Assembly (NCBI GenBank): GCA_045640725.1
Contig: JAZUFN010000104.1
Span: 1 to 8,982, forward strand
DNA: 8,982 nucleotides
Source of the DNA: RGIG3528 sp045640725
Lineage (GTDB): Bacteria; Bacillota; Clostridia; Lachnospirales; Lachnospiraceae
Reading direction: 5' to 3'
Below the pieces are notes generated by a model that was given only the letters and a program-made list of their open reading frames with translations, made no database searches and was not told where the DNA came from. Numbering within the stretch: the first letter of the stretch is position 1; every line of letters starts with the position of its first letter. This document shows positions 1 through 5,872 of this stretch, piece after piece. The position numbers and the translations under genes were made by a program.

Positions 1-382
1 AGTACATACCCTCATAAGCGCCCTTGTAGATATCGCCCTTGGCATACATTTTTTTGAAGATCTTCTGAACCTGCTTTACATGATCTTCATCTGTAGTACG
101 GATAAATTTGTCATAGGATGTGCCCATCATATCCCAGATACCCTTGATGGTCCCAGCTACGTTATCAACGAACTGCTGTGGAGTGATGCCTTCTGCGGCT
201 GCCTTTTCCTCGATCTTCAAACCGTGCTCATCGGTTCCGGTCTGGAAAAATACCTCATAGCCCTGCTTTCTCTTGAAGCGGGCGATGCTGTCTGCCAATA
301 CAGCTTCATAAGTGTTGCCAATGTGTGGCTTACCGGATGTGTAAGCAATGGCAGTTGTAATGTAGTACTTTTTTTGATCCAT
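1..382 (-). CDS. metG: Methionine--tRNA ligase, N-terminal 127 residues (runs off left edge)
   Basis: Cytoplasmic class I aminoacyl-tRNA synthetase that charges tRNA-Met using ATP. The reverse-strand reading begins MDQKKYYITTAIAYTSGKPH and carries the class I signature as KPHIGN (18-23, where many homologues have HIGH). GTDEHG (49-54) follows, then FIRTTDEDH (93-101), all in the order and spacing of the Bacillus/Clostridium type of MetRS. The visible part is the first half of the Rossmann catalytic domain; the KMSKS loop, anticodon-binding domain and any C-terminal tRNA-binding domain lie outside the window. The start at 382 is well supported by AGAAGGAGGT just upstream. It is separated from pckA by a terminator, so it is probably transcribed from its own promoter. 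The HIGN variant is seen in related clostridial sequences and is not a sign of decay. Confidence 0.96.
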   Translation of the reverse strand, partial: MDQKKYYITTAIAYTSGKPHIGNTYEAVLADSIARFKRKQGYEVFFQTGTDEHGLKIEEKAAAEGITPQQFVDNVAGTIKGIWDMMGTSYDKFIRTTDEDHVKQVQKIFKKMYAKGDIYKGAYEGMY

Positions 383-461
383 ATTGACCTCCTTCTGTCA
401 CGGTTATCATCTTTTTACTTACCTATGACAATTTTAATATGAAAAATACTGATAAAATAGG

Positions 462-523
462 ATTATATAACAAATCCATAAAAAATACAACAGATTATAA
501 TTCAAAGGATGTTATTAGGTCAC
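462..523 (-). promoter_or_regulatory. Candidate metG promoters (two overlapping)
   Basis: Reverse strand. Candidate P1 has GTGACC (523-518), an 18-base spacer and a perfect TATAAT (499-494). Candidate P2 has TTGTAT (490-485), a 17-base spacer and a perfect TATAAT (467-462). Either would give a metG leader of roughly 70-105 nt. The -35 boxes are only partial matches, so which one is used is unclear. The rest of 383-579 is A/T-rich. I see no T-box (no GGGTGG-ACCGCG motif) and no SAM-riboswitch-like structure. Confidence 0.45.
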
Positions 524-579
524 TATTTAAAGTCCGTCCAACCTTCATTTAAACCCTCTTCCTTCGAAATAAAAGATGT

Positions 580-609
580 AAAAAAGACCTCCGGATAACT
601 CCGGAGGTC
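580..609 (-). terminator. Intrinsic terminator of pckA
   Basis: Reading leftward, a perfect 9-bp GC-rich stem GACCTCCGG/CCGGAGGTC (arms 609-601 and 594-586, 6-base loop) is followed directly by six T residues (585-580). It lies 27 bases past the pckA stop codon. This is a textbook rho-independent terminator and it isolates metG from pckA transcription. Confidence 0.93.
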
Positions 610-636
610 TCTATAAGGATATCTAAATGATGATTA

Positions 637-2436
637 TTACTTCTTTGTGGTCTTCTTTGCAGGAGCCTTCTTTGCAGGTGCTTTCTTTGCAGGAGCAGCC
701 TTCTTCTCAGCCTTAGTTGTAGGCATCTGAGCAACGACCTTCTTAAGAGCCTCAAGAGCCTCAGCAGGAAGCTTGTCATAGCCCTCGTTCTTCTTAGCAA
801 AGCCTTCTACAGCGTCTACACGTGTCTGCATAGCTGATGCAAGAGCCTCGATGTAGGAAGCATCGTTCATATCAGGTGTGAAGTCGCCAGTCTTACCGGA
901 CCAGTCGTTCATGATCTCGATGTCCTCGAAATCGCCCCACTTCTGGAACTTAGCCTTACCCTCAACGATAGTCTCAAGGATACCAAGTGTATCTTCCTTC
1001 TTAACCTTCTTGCCCATGAAGTCGCCTGTATTTACGATGTAGCAAGCTACGTTCTTCTCTTCAACCAGCTTCTTGAACTTTACATAGTCATTCTTAAGAG
1101 GATATGTTCTGAAAGGATTTGCATAAGGAACGATACGAATAGCATTCATATCTGTACCAGCTGCAACACGCTCTGCAGAAGATGTCTTTGTAGCAAGTGT
1201 AGCGCCCATTACGGAAGCAAGAGCTGCACCCTTAAGCTTAACTACCGGAGGAATGGTAGGATCCTTCATAATCCAGAAGATAGCATTAACAGGGGAGTCA
1301 ATCTTATCTACACGGTTAGGGCTCCAAAGCTTGGACTTAATAGCACGTCCGTTACCGTTACGGATATCCTCTGTAACCAGCTGAATCTTGCCGTCCTCGT
1401 CCATTGTGCAGGAGCAGTTCTGAACTGTAAGGAGGTACTCATTATCAGGACATCCTGTAGGATAGTCAGCTGTCTTATCGAAATATGTAGGCTCAAGTGC
1501 GATAGATGCACATGTGTCGGAATTGATGATGAAAGCGTCATCATGAAGAACCTTAATACCGCCGTCCTTGTCATACTTGCCGCTGTGCTTAGCATGTGTA
1601 AGTGTGGACTTACCTGAACCTGACAGACCGTATACGGAAGCAACGAACTTCTTTCCCTTTGGAAGAGAGTATTCCTTCTGACCACCGTGGCAGGAAGCAT
1701 AACCGTTACGGTTAGCGATAGCCCAAGCGATAGTAAGAGTACCCTTCTTGTGCTCGCCGAAGTACTTCATACCAAGGATACAAGCACAGTTCTGATCTGT
1801 ATCGAAGTAGCAGAGTGTACGAGGATCGGAGAGGCAGGAATAATCTACATCAGGTGCCTCATGTGGCTCCCACTGAGGATCGGAGAAGATATAGATATCA
1901 GGCTCCTTGCCCTTGCCTACAGGCTGAGACTCTTTGTACATCTTTGCATATGTATCTGAAAAATACTGGAAGTTCAGCATCCAGTTGTAAAGGAGATTCT
2001 CTTCTCCTTCAGGAATGAGAAGGTGAGCCTTTACCATGAACTCAGGATCAAGACCGATAACGCACTCTGCATGATACAGAGTCTTCCATCTTGACTCATA
2101 AACTGCGTCCATAACTACCTTATCAAGCTTTGTATCATCTACACCAGGCTGGCCCTTAATACGACGAGCTGCTGCGTAACGACCTGTTACGGCACCATCG
2201 TTGAAAAGAAGAACCTTAGCGTCCTTCTCGAGGCCGAAAAGCTCGCCATCCTTAACAGGCATATCAGTAACTACTGTGCCAGGGGACTGAAGAGCAAGCT
2301 TATAAGCTTCCTTAAGTGTGTTAACTTTAACTACGTTGTTGCCATAAAAAGCAGCTTCAATGATGGAACGAGTCTTGGAAAAACCAACCTTACCCGCACC
2401 GATTTCTGATGGCTTGTAAAATGCTTTTGTTGACAT
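637..2436 (-). CDS. pckA: Phosphoenolpyruvate carboxykinase, ATP-type, divergent, with Lys/Ala/Pro tail
   Basis: Interconverts oxaloacetate plus ATP with PEP, CO2 and ADP in the cytoplasm. In fermenting anaerobes it can run either way. The 599-residue product carries the family landmarks: TGR (84-86, oxaloacetate-binding Arg), YFGEHKKG (225-232, metal-binding Lys), H250, P-loop GLSGSGKST (270-278), HDD (298-300, kinase-2/metal Asp), R364 and YIVNTG (466-471). The spacing D300 to R364 equals D269 to R333 of the E. coli enzyme. It is longer than E. coli PckA (540) and the motifs are altered (HDDAF where E. coli has GDDEH), so it belongs to a divergent branch. The last ~25 residues are a basic Ala/Lys/Pro tail. 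I chose the start at 2436 because AAGGAGG lies at the right distance; the in-frame ATG at 2478 has no ribosome site and adds unrelated residues. ATP rather than GTP use is inferred from family resemblance. Confidence 0.92.
   Translation of the reverse strand: MSTKAFYKPSEIGAGKVGFSKTRSIIEAAFYGNNVVKVNTLKEAYKLALQSPGTVVTDMPVKDGELFGLEKDAKVLLFNDGAVTGRYAAARRIKGQPGVDDTKLDKVVMDAVYESRWKTLYHAECVIGLDPEFMVKAHLLIPEGEENLLYNWMLNFQYFSDTYAKMYKESQPVGKGKEPDIYIFSDPQWEPHEAPDVDYSCLSDPRTLCYFDTDQNCACILGMKYFGEHKKGTLTIAWAIANRNGYASCHGGQKEYSLPKGKKFVASVYGLSGSGKSTLTHAKHSGKYDKDGGIKVLHDDAFIINSDTCASIALEPTYFDKTADYPTGCPDNEYLLTVQNCSCTMDEDGKIQLVTEDIRNGNGRAIKSKLWSPNRVDKIDSPVNAIFWIMKDPTIPPVVKLKGAALASVMGATLATKTSSAERVAAGTDMNAIRIVPYANPFRTYPLKNDYVKFKKLVEEKNVACYIVNTGDFMGKKVKKEDTLGILETIVEGKAKFQKWGDFEDIEIMNDWSGKTGDFTPDMNDASYIEALASAMQTRVDAVEGFAKKNEGYDKLPAEALEALKKVVAQMPTTKAEKKAAPAKKAPAKKAPAKKTTKK
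652..696 (-). repeat. Three 15-bp in-frame tandem repeats coding APAKK in the PckA tail
   Basis: Three near-identical 15-base units (plus strand TTCTTTGCAGGAGCC, with one or two changes per copy) sit side by side near the 3' end of pckA. They encode APAKK three times (residues 581-595). Together with flanking KAEKKA and TTKK they form a strongly basic, low-complexity tail like those of histone H1-like proteins. Such repeats can expand or contract by slippage without breaking the frame. Confidence 0.9.
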
Positions 2437-2544
2437 AGAAATGTCCTCCTTATTATTGAATTGAACCGATCTAAGCAACTATTACAACCATTGGAGAGGC
2501 GGCGGAATAATGCTATCAGTTCATCCGAAATACTGCCGAGTGTA

Positions 2545-2573
2545 ATTATATTTTTTTGTTAAGCAATTGTCAA
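2545..2573 (-). promoter_or_regulatory. pckA promoter, perfect sigma-A consensus
   Basis: Reading leftward: TTGACA (2573-2568), a 17-base spacer ending in a run of seven A, and TATAAT (2550-2545). Both hexamers and the spacing match the consensus exactly. The predicted start is near 2538, giving a leader of about 100 nt before AAGGAGG and the ATG at 2436. The leader contains a C-rich stretch (CCGCCGCCTCTCC) that could in principle pair with the ribosome site, but no clear riboswitch is visible. Confidence 0.85.
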
Positions 2574-2637
2574 TCATTTATTCAGATTTTTAGGCAATAT
2601 TCTTACTTTGTTTATATATTTTACAAGGGCTTTTAAG

Positions 2638-2666
2638 TTTACAGGGAGAAACTTTTGTGATTTAAT
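2638..2666 (+). promoter_or_regulatory. apeB promoter, extended -10
   Basis: TTTACA (2638-2643), a 17-base spacer, then TTTAAT (2661-2666) preceded by TGA, which forms a TGn extended -10. The predicted start is near 2673, about 40 bases before the ATG. It stands back to back with the pckA promoter, with 64 bases between the two -35 boxes. I see no clear operator palindrome between them. Confidence 0.6.
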
Positions 2667-2714
2667 TGTCCGTAGAAATACACTAAACTTTTTTCTGCTA
2701 AGAAGGAGATTGTT

Positions 2715-3986
2715 ATGACCTTATTTGATTTTCTTTCTGCAGGTGTCACACCTCACCAGACAGTGGCAGCTTCTGCAGCATATCTGACTAAGGAGGGCTT
2801 TACTGAGCTTCAGCTCTCACAGCCTTTCACCCTGAAAAAAGGTGGCAAATACTTTATAAAGACCTTTTCCACCACCCTTATTTCTTTTACCATTGGTAAA
2901 AAAGTAACTCCCGGTGCAGGACTGCATATCGCAGCTGCTCACACCGATCACCCCTGCCTTCACATAAAGCCCAAGGCTGAAATGACAGCCAGTTCCTACA
3001 TGAAGGTAGATACTGAAGTATACGGCGGTCCTATCCTTAACACCTGGCTGGACAGACCTCTTTCCATAGCAGGTATCGTGGCCCTAAAAAGCAAGGACCC
3101 CTACAAGCCTGAGATACGCTACATAGATTTTAAAAAGCCTGTGGCTTATATACCCAATCTGGCCATCCATATGAACCGCGAGGTAAATAAGGGTGTGGAG
3201 CTGAAAAAACAGAATGATATGCTGCCTATCCTGGGCCTTTTAAACGAGTCCATGAATAAGGACTCCTTCCTGCTGGATGCCATAGCTAAAGAGCTGGGTA
3301 CCGACAAGAAAAACATTGCTGATTTTGATCTTTATGTATACTGCCTGGACCAGCCCCAGCATGTAGGCCTCAATGAAGAAATGCTTTCATCTCCCCGTCT
3401 GGACAATCTCACCAGCTGTTACGCTCTCCTTCAGGGTATAAGCTCAGGTGTCAGAAAAGACGGTATCAGTGTAGCCGTACTTTTTGACCACGAGGAAATA
3501 GGCAGCCATACCAAGCAGGGTGCCGATTCAGCTGTTTTGAAGCTGGTTCTGGAAAAAATATATGCAGCTCTGGGCATGTCAACAGCAGACCTGAACGATG
3601 CAATATTAAACGGCTTCCTTTTCTCCGTAGATGTAGCTCATGCTACTCATCCTGCCCATGCTGAAAAGTACGATGCCATCAATAATGCCAAATTCAACGA
3701 AGGCCTGACCATCAAGGTTAATTCCAATCAGCGCTATACTTTCGATACTTCAGCTGTAGCTACCTGTGTAGCCCTCTGTGAAAAGGCCGGAGCCAAGTGC
3801 CAGAAATTTGCCAATCACTCCGATATGGTAGGCGGTGGTACCCTGGGTCCTATCATCTCCAGCTGGCTGCCTATGCAGACTGTGGATATCGGTGTTCCTA
3901 TTCTGGCTATGCACTCTGCCTGCGAGCTGATGGGCAGAGAAGATCAGGAGCATTTAAACAAGCTGATGACAGAATTTTTTAAGTAA
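2715..3986 (+). CDS. apeB: M18 family metallo-aminopeptidase
   Basis: Cytoplasmic two-metal aminopeptidase that removes N-terminal residues from peptides. Its relatives prefer acidic or basic first residues, and the specificity here cannot be read from sequence. At 423 residues it matches bacterial M18 enzymes. Expected metal and catalytic residues are in order: AHTDHP (75-80, H76 ligand, D78 supporting), SPRLDN (226-231, D230 bridging), FDHEEIGS (257-264, E260 general base, E261 ligand), SVDVAHA (304-310, D305 ligand) and AMHSACEL (398-405, H400 ligand). The tetrahedral-assembly-type insert domain lies between H76 and D230, as usual. There is no signal peptide. AAGGAG (2703-2708) sits six bases before the ATG. 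It is a single-gene unit with its own promoter and a terminator just downstream. Confidence 0.95.
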   Translation: MTLFDFLSAGVTPHQTVAASAAYLTKEGFTELQLSQPFTLKKGGKYFIKTFSTTLISFTIGKKVTPGAGLHIAAAHTDHPCLHIKPKAEMTASSYMKVDTEVYGGPILNTWLDRPLSIAGIVALKSKDPYKPEIRYIDFKKPVAYIPNLAIHMNREVNKGVELKKQNDMLPILGLLNESMNKDSFLLDAIAKELGTDKKNIADFDLYVYCLDQPQHVGLNEEMLSSPRLDNLTSCYALLQGISSGVRKDGISVAVLFDHEEIGSHTKQGADSAVLKLVLEKIYAALGMSTADLNDAILNGFLFSVDVAHATHPAHAEKYDAINNAKFNEGLTIKVNSNQRYTFDTSAVATCVALCEKAGAKCQKFANHSDMVGGGTLGPIISSWLPMQTVDIGVPILAMHSACELMGREDQEHLNKLMTEFFK

Positions 3987-4000
3987 ATAAAACTTAATAC

Positions 4001-4061
4001 AAAAATAGAGTATCCCTCAGCCTCCGGAGTTCACCGGTGCTTTCAAGATACTCTATTTTTT
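4001..4061. terminator. Bidirectional terminator with a structured loop, shared by apeB and a convergent small RNA
   Basis: A perfect 14-bp stem AAAAATAGAGTATC/GATACTCTATTTTT (4001-4014 with 4047-4060) encloses a 32-base loop. The T-rich arm gives a U tract in both directions (six T at 4056-4061 on the plus strand, five on the minus). The loop can fold again: AGC/GCT and CCGG/CCGG around a 6-base apex, and it also contains the palindromes CTCCGGAG and CACCGGTG. It starts 14 bases after the apeB stop. The second tier is unusual for a simple terminator. Confidence 0.8.
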
Positions 4062-4106
4062 ATATTCCCTCCGCCTTGCAATCAGGACCCCTCGTCCCAA
4101 TAGCAT
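4053..4106 (-). CDS. Possible 17-residue small protein within the small RNA
   Basis: Reverse-strand ORF MLLGRGVLIARRREYKK. It is preceded by AGGAG (4117-4113) with ideal 6-base spacing to ATG. The stop TAG lies inside the 5' arm of the terminator stem. The peptide has a short hydrophobic patch (VLIA) and a basic end. The good ribosome site and its own promoter argue for translation. Against it: a 17-codon ORF can arise by chance, and the ATG lies within a predicted hairpin. No homologue is recognised. The GRGVLIARRR stretch only vaguely recalls the C-terminus of ribosomal protein L34, which is not enough for an assignment. Confidence 0.28.
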   Translation of the reverse strand: MLLGRGVLIARRREYKK

Positions 4107-4150
4107 GAGCCTCTCCTATGGATAATACCTTCTCCGTATCAACCTCGTTT

Positions 4151-4179
4151 ATCTTAACTCCATTTATGCACTTTGTCAA
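4151..4179 (-). promoter_or_regulatory. Strong promoter of the small RNA
   Basis: Reading leftward: perfect TTGACA (4179-4174), a 17-base spacer, and TAAGAT (4156-4151, 5 of 6). The sequence upstream (4180-4248) is very A/T-rich with an A8 tract, like an UP element. It also holds an imperfect AATTTT/AAAATT inverted pair (near 4211-4232) that might be an operator. No long ORF lies downstream on this strand before the terminator. Confidence 0.65.
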
Positions 4180-4248
4180 TAAATTAGTTTATAATTATGT
4201 TTTTTTTGTGAATTTTGCACAAACTAAAATTTTATACTTATTTCAAAA

Positions 4249-4295
4249 GGCCATATATTGTATTAATCAGCAAAATGATAATACAATATATGGCC
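4249..4295 (-). terminator. Long AT-rich hairpin, probable end of the suf-pectinesterase operon
   Basis: A perfect 17-bp inverted repeat (4249-4265 with 4279-4295; arms begin GGCCATATATTG) has a 13-base interior in which TCA/TGA can extend the stem. Reading leftward it lies 67 bases after the pectinesterase stop and is followed by TTTT, so it may be a weak terminator. The short U tract and low GC of the stem leave room for another role, such as an RNA-stabilising hairpin or a remnant of a small mobile repeat. There is no U tract in the rightward direction. Confidence 0.5.
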
Positions 4296-4362
4296 ATAAT
4301 ACTTTAGTTCGCTAATTCATTATTGTAAATAATGCTGTTTATAAGTAGCAAAACAATCCCAC

Positions 4363-5310
4363 TTATCTTTTGTTTATCCAGCTGACTCTGCCGCTAAGCG
4401 CTGCTCCGGGCCCGTAATTACCGCTTTCCCTAAAGTCTGTAGTGGCTTCTGCTTCTTCCTTTCCCCAGTTGTGCCAGCCAAGGGGATTGATATGTCTGTC
4501 CAGGAAGCAGTCTTCTATAGTAACGCGGGCATATATTCTCCAGGGTCGACCCAGGAAAACTCCTCCATCCGGCATAGCTTCATCACAGGTGAATCGGCAT
4601 TTTTTAAAGGTGTAGCCGGTAGGCAGGCCTTCAGGAGTAGATGCAGCCGTAGTATAGCCGTGGGGCTCTCCTTCTTTTACTTTTTCACGGCTCAGAGATT
4701 TAATCTCACATTCAGTAAAAGTAGCCATGGCGCCACCAAAAATGAAGTCAACATCGCCTTCAATGTAACAGTGTTCATACAGATGCTTCTGATTCTTTCT
4801 GGGGGCATTTTCCTTGGGCCCACGGAAGCCACCCGGCTCTATGACAGATGGCGGCAGTGGGGCTGTAAAAAGGGTGTCCTGACGCCCTAAAAGCCTGCAA
4901 TCTGTAAGGTGGGCATCATCCCCATCCATGTATAATGCTACAGCCTGACCTACACGGGGGCCATAGCCTGCAGTATTGGCGATGGTGAGATTCTCCATTT
5001 TGATGTGATCGCCGTCTGCAAAGAGGGTATAGCTTCTGAATGTGCCTCGTTTTACACCTTCTGATTCTATGATAAAAAGGGCATAGTCGTCATAGGTGAT
5101 GACTGTATCAAAGGGAGTGTCTCCTAAGCCTCTCAGGGTGATATTATCTCCTATAAGGTCAATCTTTTCGTAGTAGCTGCCCGGCCTTATATCAATAAGA
5201 GCCTCCTCTTCAGAGGTCTTCCCGGATATAAGCGCCGCTGCCTCTTTTACGGTACTTACGCAGTAGTCATATGTATCTTTATTTTCTTTATTTCCAACAA
5301 GTATCTTCAT
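4363..5310 (-). CDS. Cytoplasmic pectinesterase (pectin methylesterase, CE8 family)
   Basis: Hydrolyses methyl esters of polygalacturonate to free acid and methanol. The 315-residue right-handed beta-helix protein shows the CE8 set in order: GQAVAL (121-126, transition-state Gln), GRQDTLF (142-148, acid/base D145), YIEGDVDFIFGG (182-193, nucleophile D188) and LGRPW (253-257, R255 binding galacturonate). It begins MKILVGNKEN with no signal peptide or lipobox, so it should act inside the cell, presumably on imported methylated oligogalacturonides. About 20 extra residues, rich in Pro/Gly/Lys (151-172), separate the D145 and D188 motifs compared with plant enzymes. It starts five bases after the GNAT stop and has only a weak GGAA upstream, so translation is probably coupled. 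It is the last gene of the suf operon. Confidence 0.9.
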   Translation of the reverse strand: MKILVGNKENKDTYDYCVSTVKEAAALISGKTSEEEALIDIRPGSYYEKIDLIGDNITLRGLGDTPFDTVITYDDYALFIIESEGVKRGTFRSYTLFADGDHIKMENLTIANTAGYGPRVGQAVALYMDGDDAHLTDCRLLGRQDTLFTAPLPPSVIEPGGFRGPKENAPRKNQKHLYEHCYIEGDVDFIFGGAMATFTECEIKSLSREKVKEGEPHGYTTAASTPEGLPTGYTFKKCRFTCDEAMPDGGVFLGRPWRIYARVTIEDCFLDRHINPLGWHNWGKEEAEATTDFRESGNYGPGAALSGRVSWINKR

Positions 5311-5315
5311 GTCAA

Positions 5316-5861
5316 TTATTCCAATATCAATGCATACCTAAGATGATCTTCCCACTTGTCCTGCAGCTTATGAGCCTTTACAGCTCTGCCTTCATAAGAG
5401 AAACCCAGCCTCTTCACCAGATTAATGGAAAGCTCATTGTCAGGGTGGATGTCACACTCCAGCCTGTGGAGTCCCAGACTCCTTACAGCCTCAGAAATCA
5501 ATGCCTTGCAGGCCTCTGTGGCATAGCCGTAACCGGTATAAAGGTCGTCCAGCTTGTAGTAGAGAGAAGCCGTCTTGTCCTCTCCTGCCCGTACATTGGC
5601 CAGTCCCACGCAGCCTATAATATGCTCAGGATTGCCTTTCTCGTAGAGATAGTACCTAAAGCCCTGCAGGCGCAAAAACTGCTGGCGGGCTGCTGCTATA
5701 AGCATCTGCTGAAAGTCCGGTGTGAAATACTTATCAGGGTAGGCATACTCATACCTGGAAAAGCGTTCCGCATTATCAGAGATAAAAGTCATGATAGCGT
5801 CGGTATCTCCAATATCCGGTATCCTCAGTATTAATCTGTCGGTTTCGATGGTGAGATTCAT
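5316..5861 (-). CDS. GNAT family N-acetyltransferase (RimJ/RimL-like)
   Basis: Predicted acetyl-CoA-dependent N-acetyltransferase, 181 residues. The start MNLTIETDRLILR is typical of the RimJ/RimL-type branch. Motif A, which binds the acetyl-CoA pyrophosphate, is YTGYGYATEACKALI (108-122). HPDNELSINLVKRLGF (139-154) supplies the conserved Asn and the C-terminal helix and strand. The substrate cannot be told: the branch includes enzymes acting on ribosomal protein N-termini, antibiotics and small amines. The ATG at 5861 lies 11 bases after the SufB-like stop and has no recognisable ribosome site, so translation is likely coupled to the upstream gene. It sits between Fe-S assembly and pectinesterase genes, which gives no obvious functional clue. 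Confidence 0.88.
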   Translation of the reverse strand: MNLTIETDRLILRIPDIGDTDAIMTFISDNAERFSRYEYAYPDKYFTPDFQQMLIAAARQQFLRLQGFRYYLYEKGNPEHIIGCVGLANVRAGEDKTASLYYKLDDLYTGYGYATEACKALISEAVRSLGLHRLECDIHPDNELSINLVKRLGFSYEGRAVKAHKLQDKWEDHLRYALILE

Positions 5862-5872
5862 AGTCTTGTGTT

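Larger units (their letters stand above)
4000..4145 (-). ncRNA. Candidate small RNA (~145 nt), unknown family
   Basis: A strong promoter (4179-4151) predicts a leftward transcript starting near 4145 and ending at the terminator at 4060-4001, converging on apeB with no gene of its own downstream. Predicted elements: hairpin TGATAC/GTATTA with loop GGAGAAG (4141-4123); hairpin CCATAG/CTATTGG with a one-base bulge, enclosing GAG/CTC (4121-4097); hairpin GGGAC/GTCCT; then the terminator. The RNA holds about seven GGA motifs, several placed in loops. It does not match any riboswitch, SRP, 6S or T-box consensus I know. It could instead be the mRNA of the 17-codon ORF inside it, or do both jobs. Transcription is inferred from sequence only. 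Confidence 0.45.

Noticed and set aside
1..382. HIGN instead of HIGH in MetRS as a sign of an inactive or unusual enzyme
   Set aside because: The variant occurs in otherwise normal clostridial MetRS sequences; the surrounding motifs are intact.
383..579. Possible T-box or SAM riboswitch in front of metG
   Set aside because: The leader is under ~110 nt if the predicted promoters are right, and has no T-box motif, no antiterminator/terminator pair and no SAM-aptamer core.
549..800. Arg/Leu-rich minus-strand ORF over the end of pckA
   Set aside because: It is the out-of-frame reading of the APAKK-coding repeats and runs through the pckA terminator.
2437..2478. PckA start at the upstream ATG (2478)
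   Set aside because: It would translate through the AAGGAGG ribosome site of the 2436 start; the extra 14 residues are not PEPCK-like.
4118..4315. 65-codon plus-strand ORF in the apeB-pectinesterase gap
   Set aside because: No ribosome site upstream, low-complexity AT-rich composition, no family resemblance, and it overlaps the small-RNA promoter and the 17-bp hairpin on the other strand.
5271..5834. 187-codon ORF antisense to the GNAT gene
   Set aside because: No ribosome site or family features; explained by the conserved GNAT reading on the other strand.
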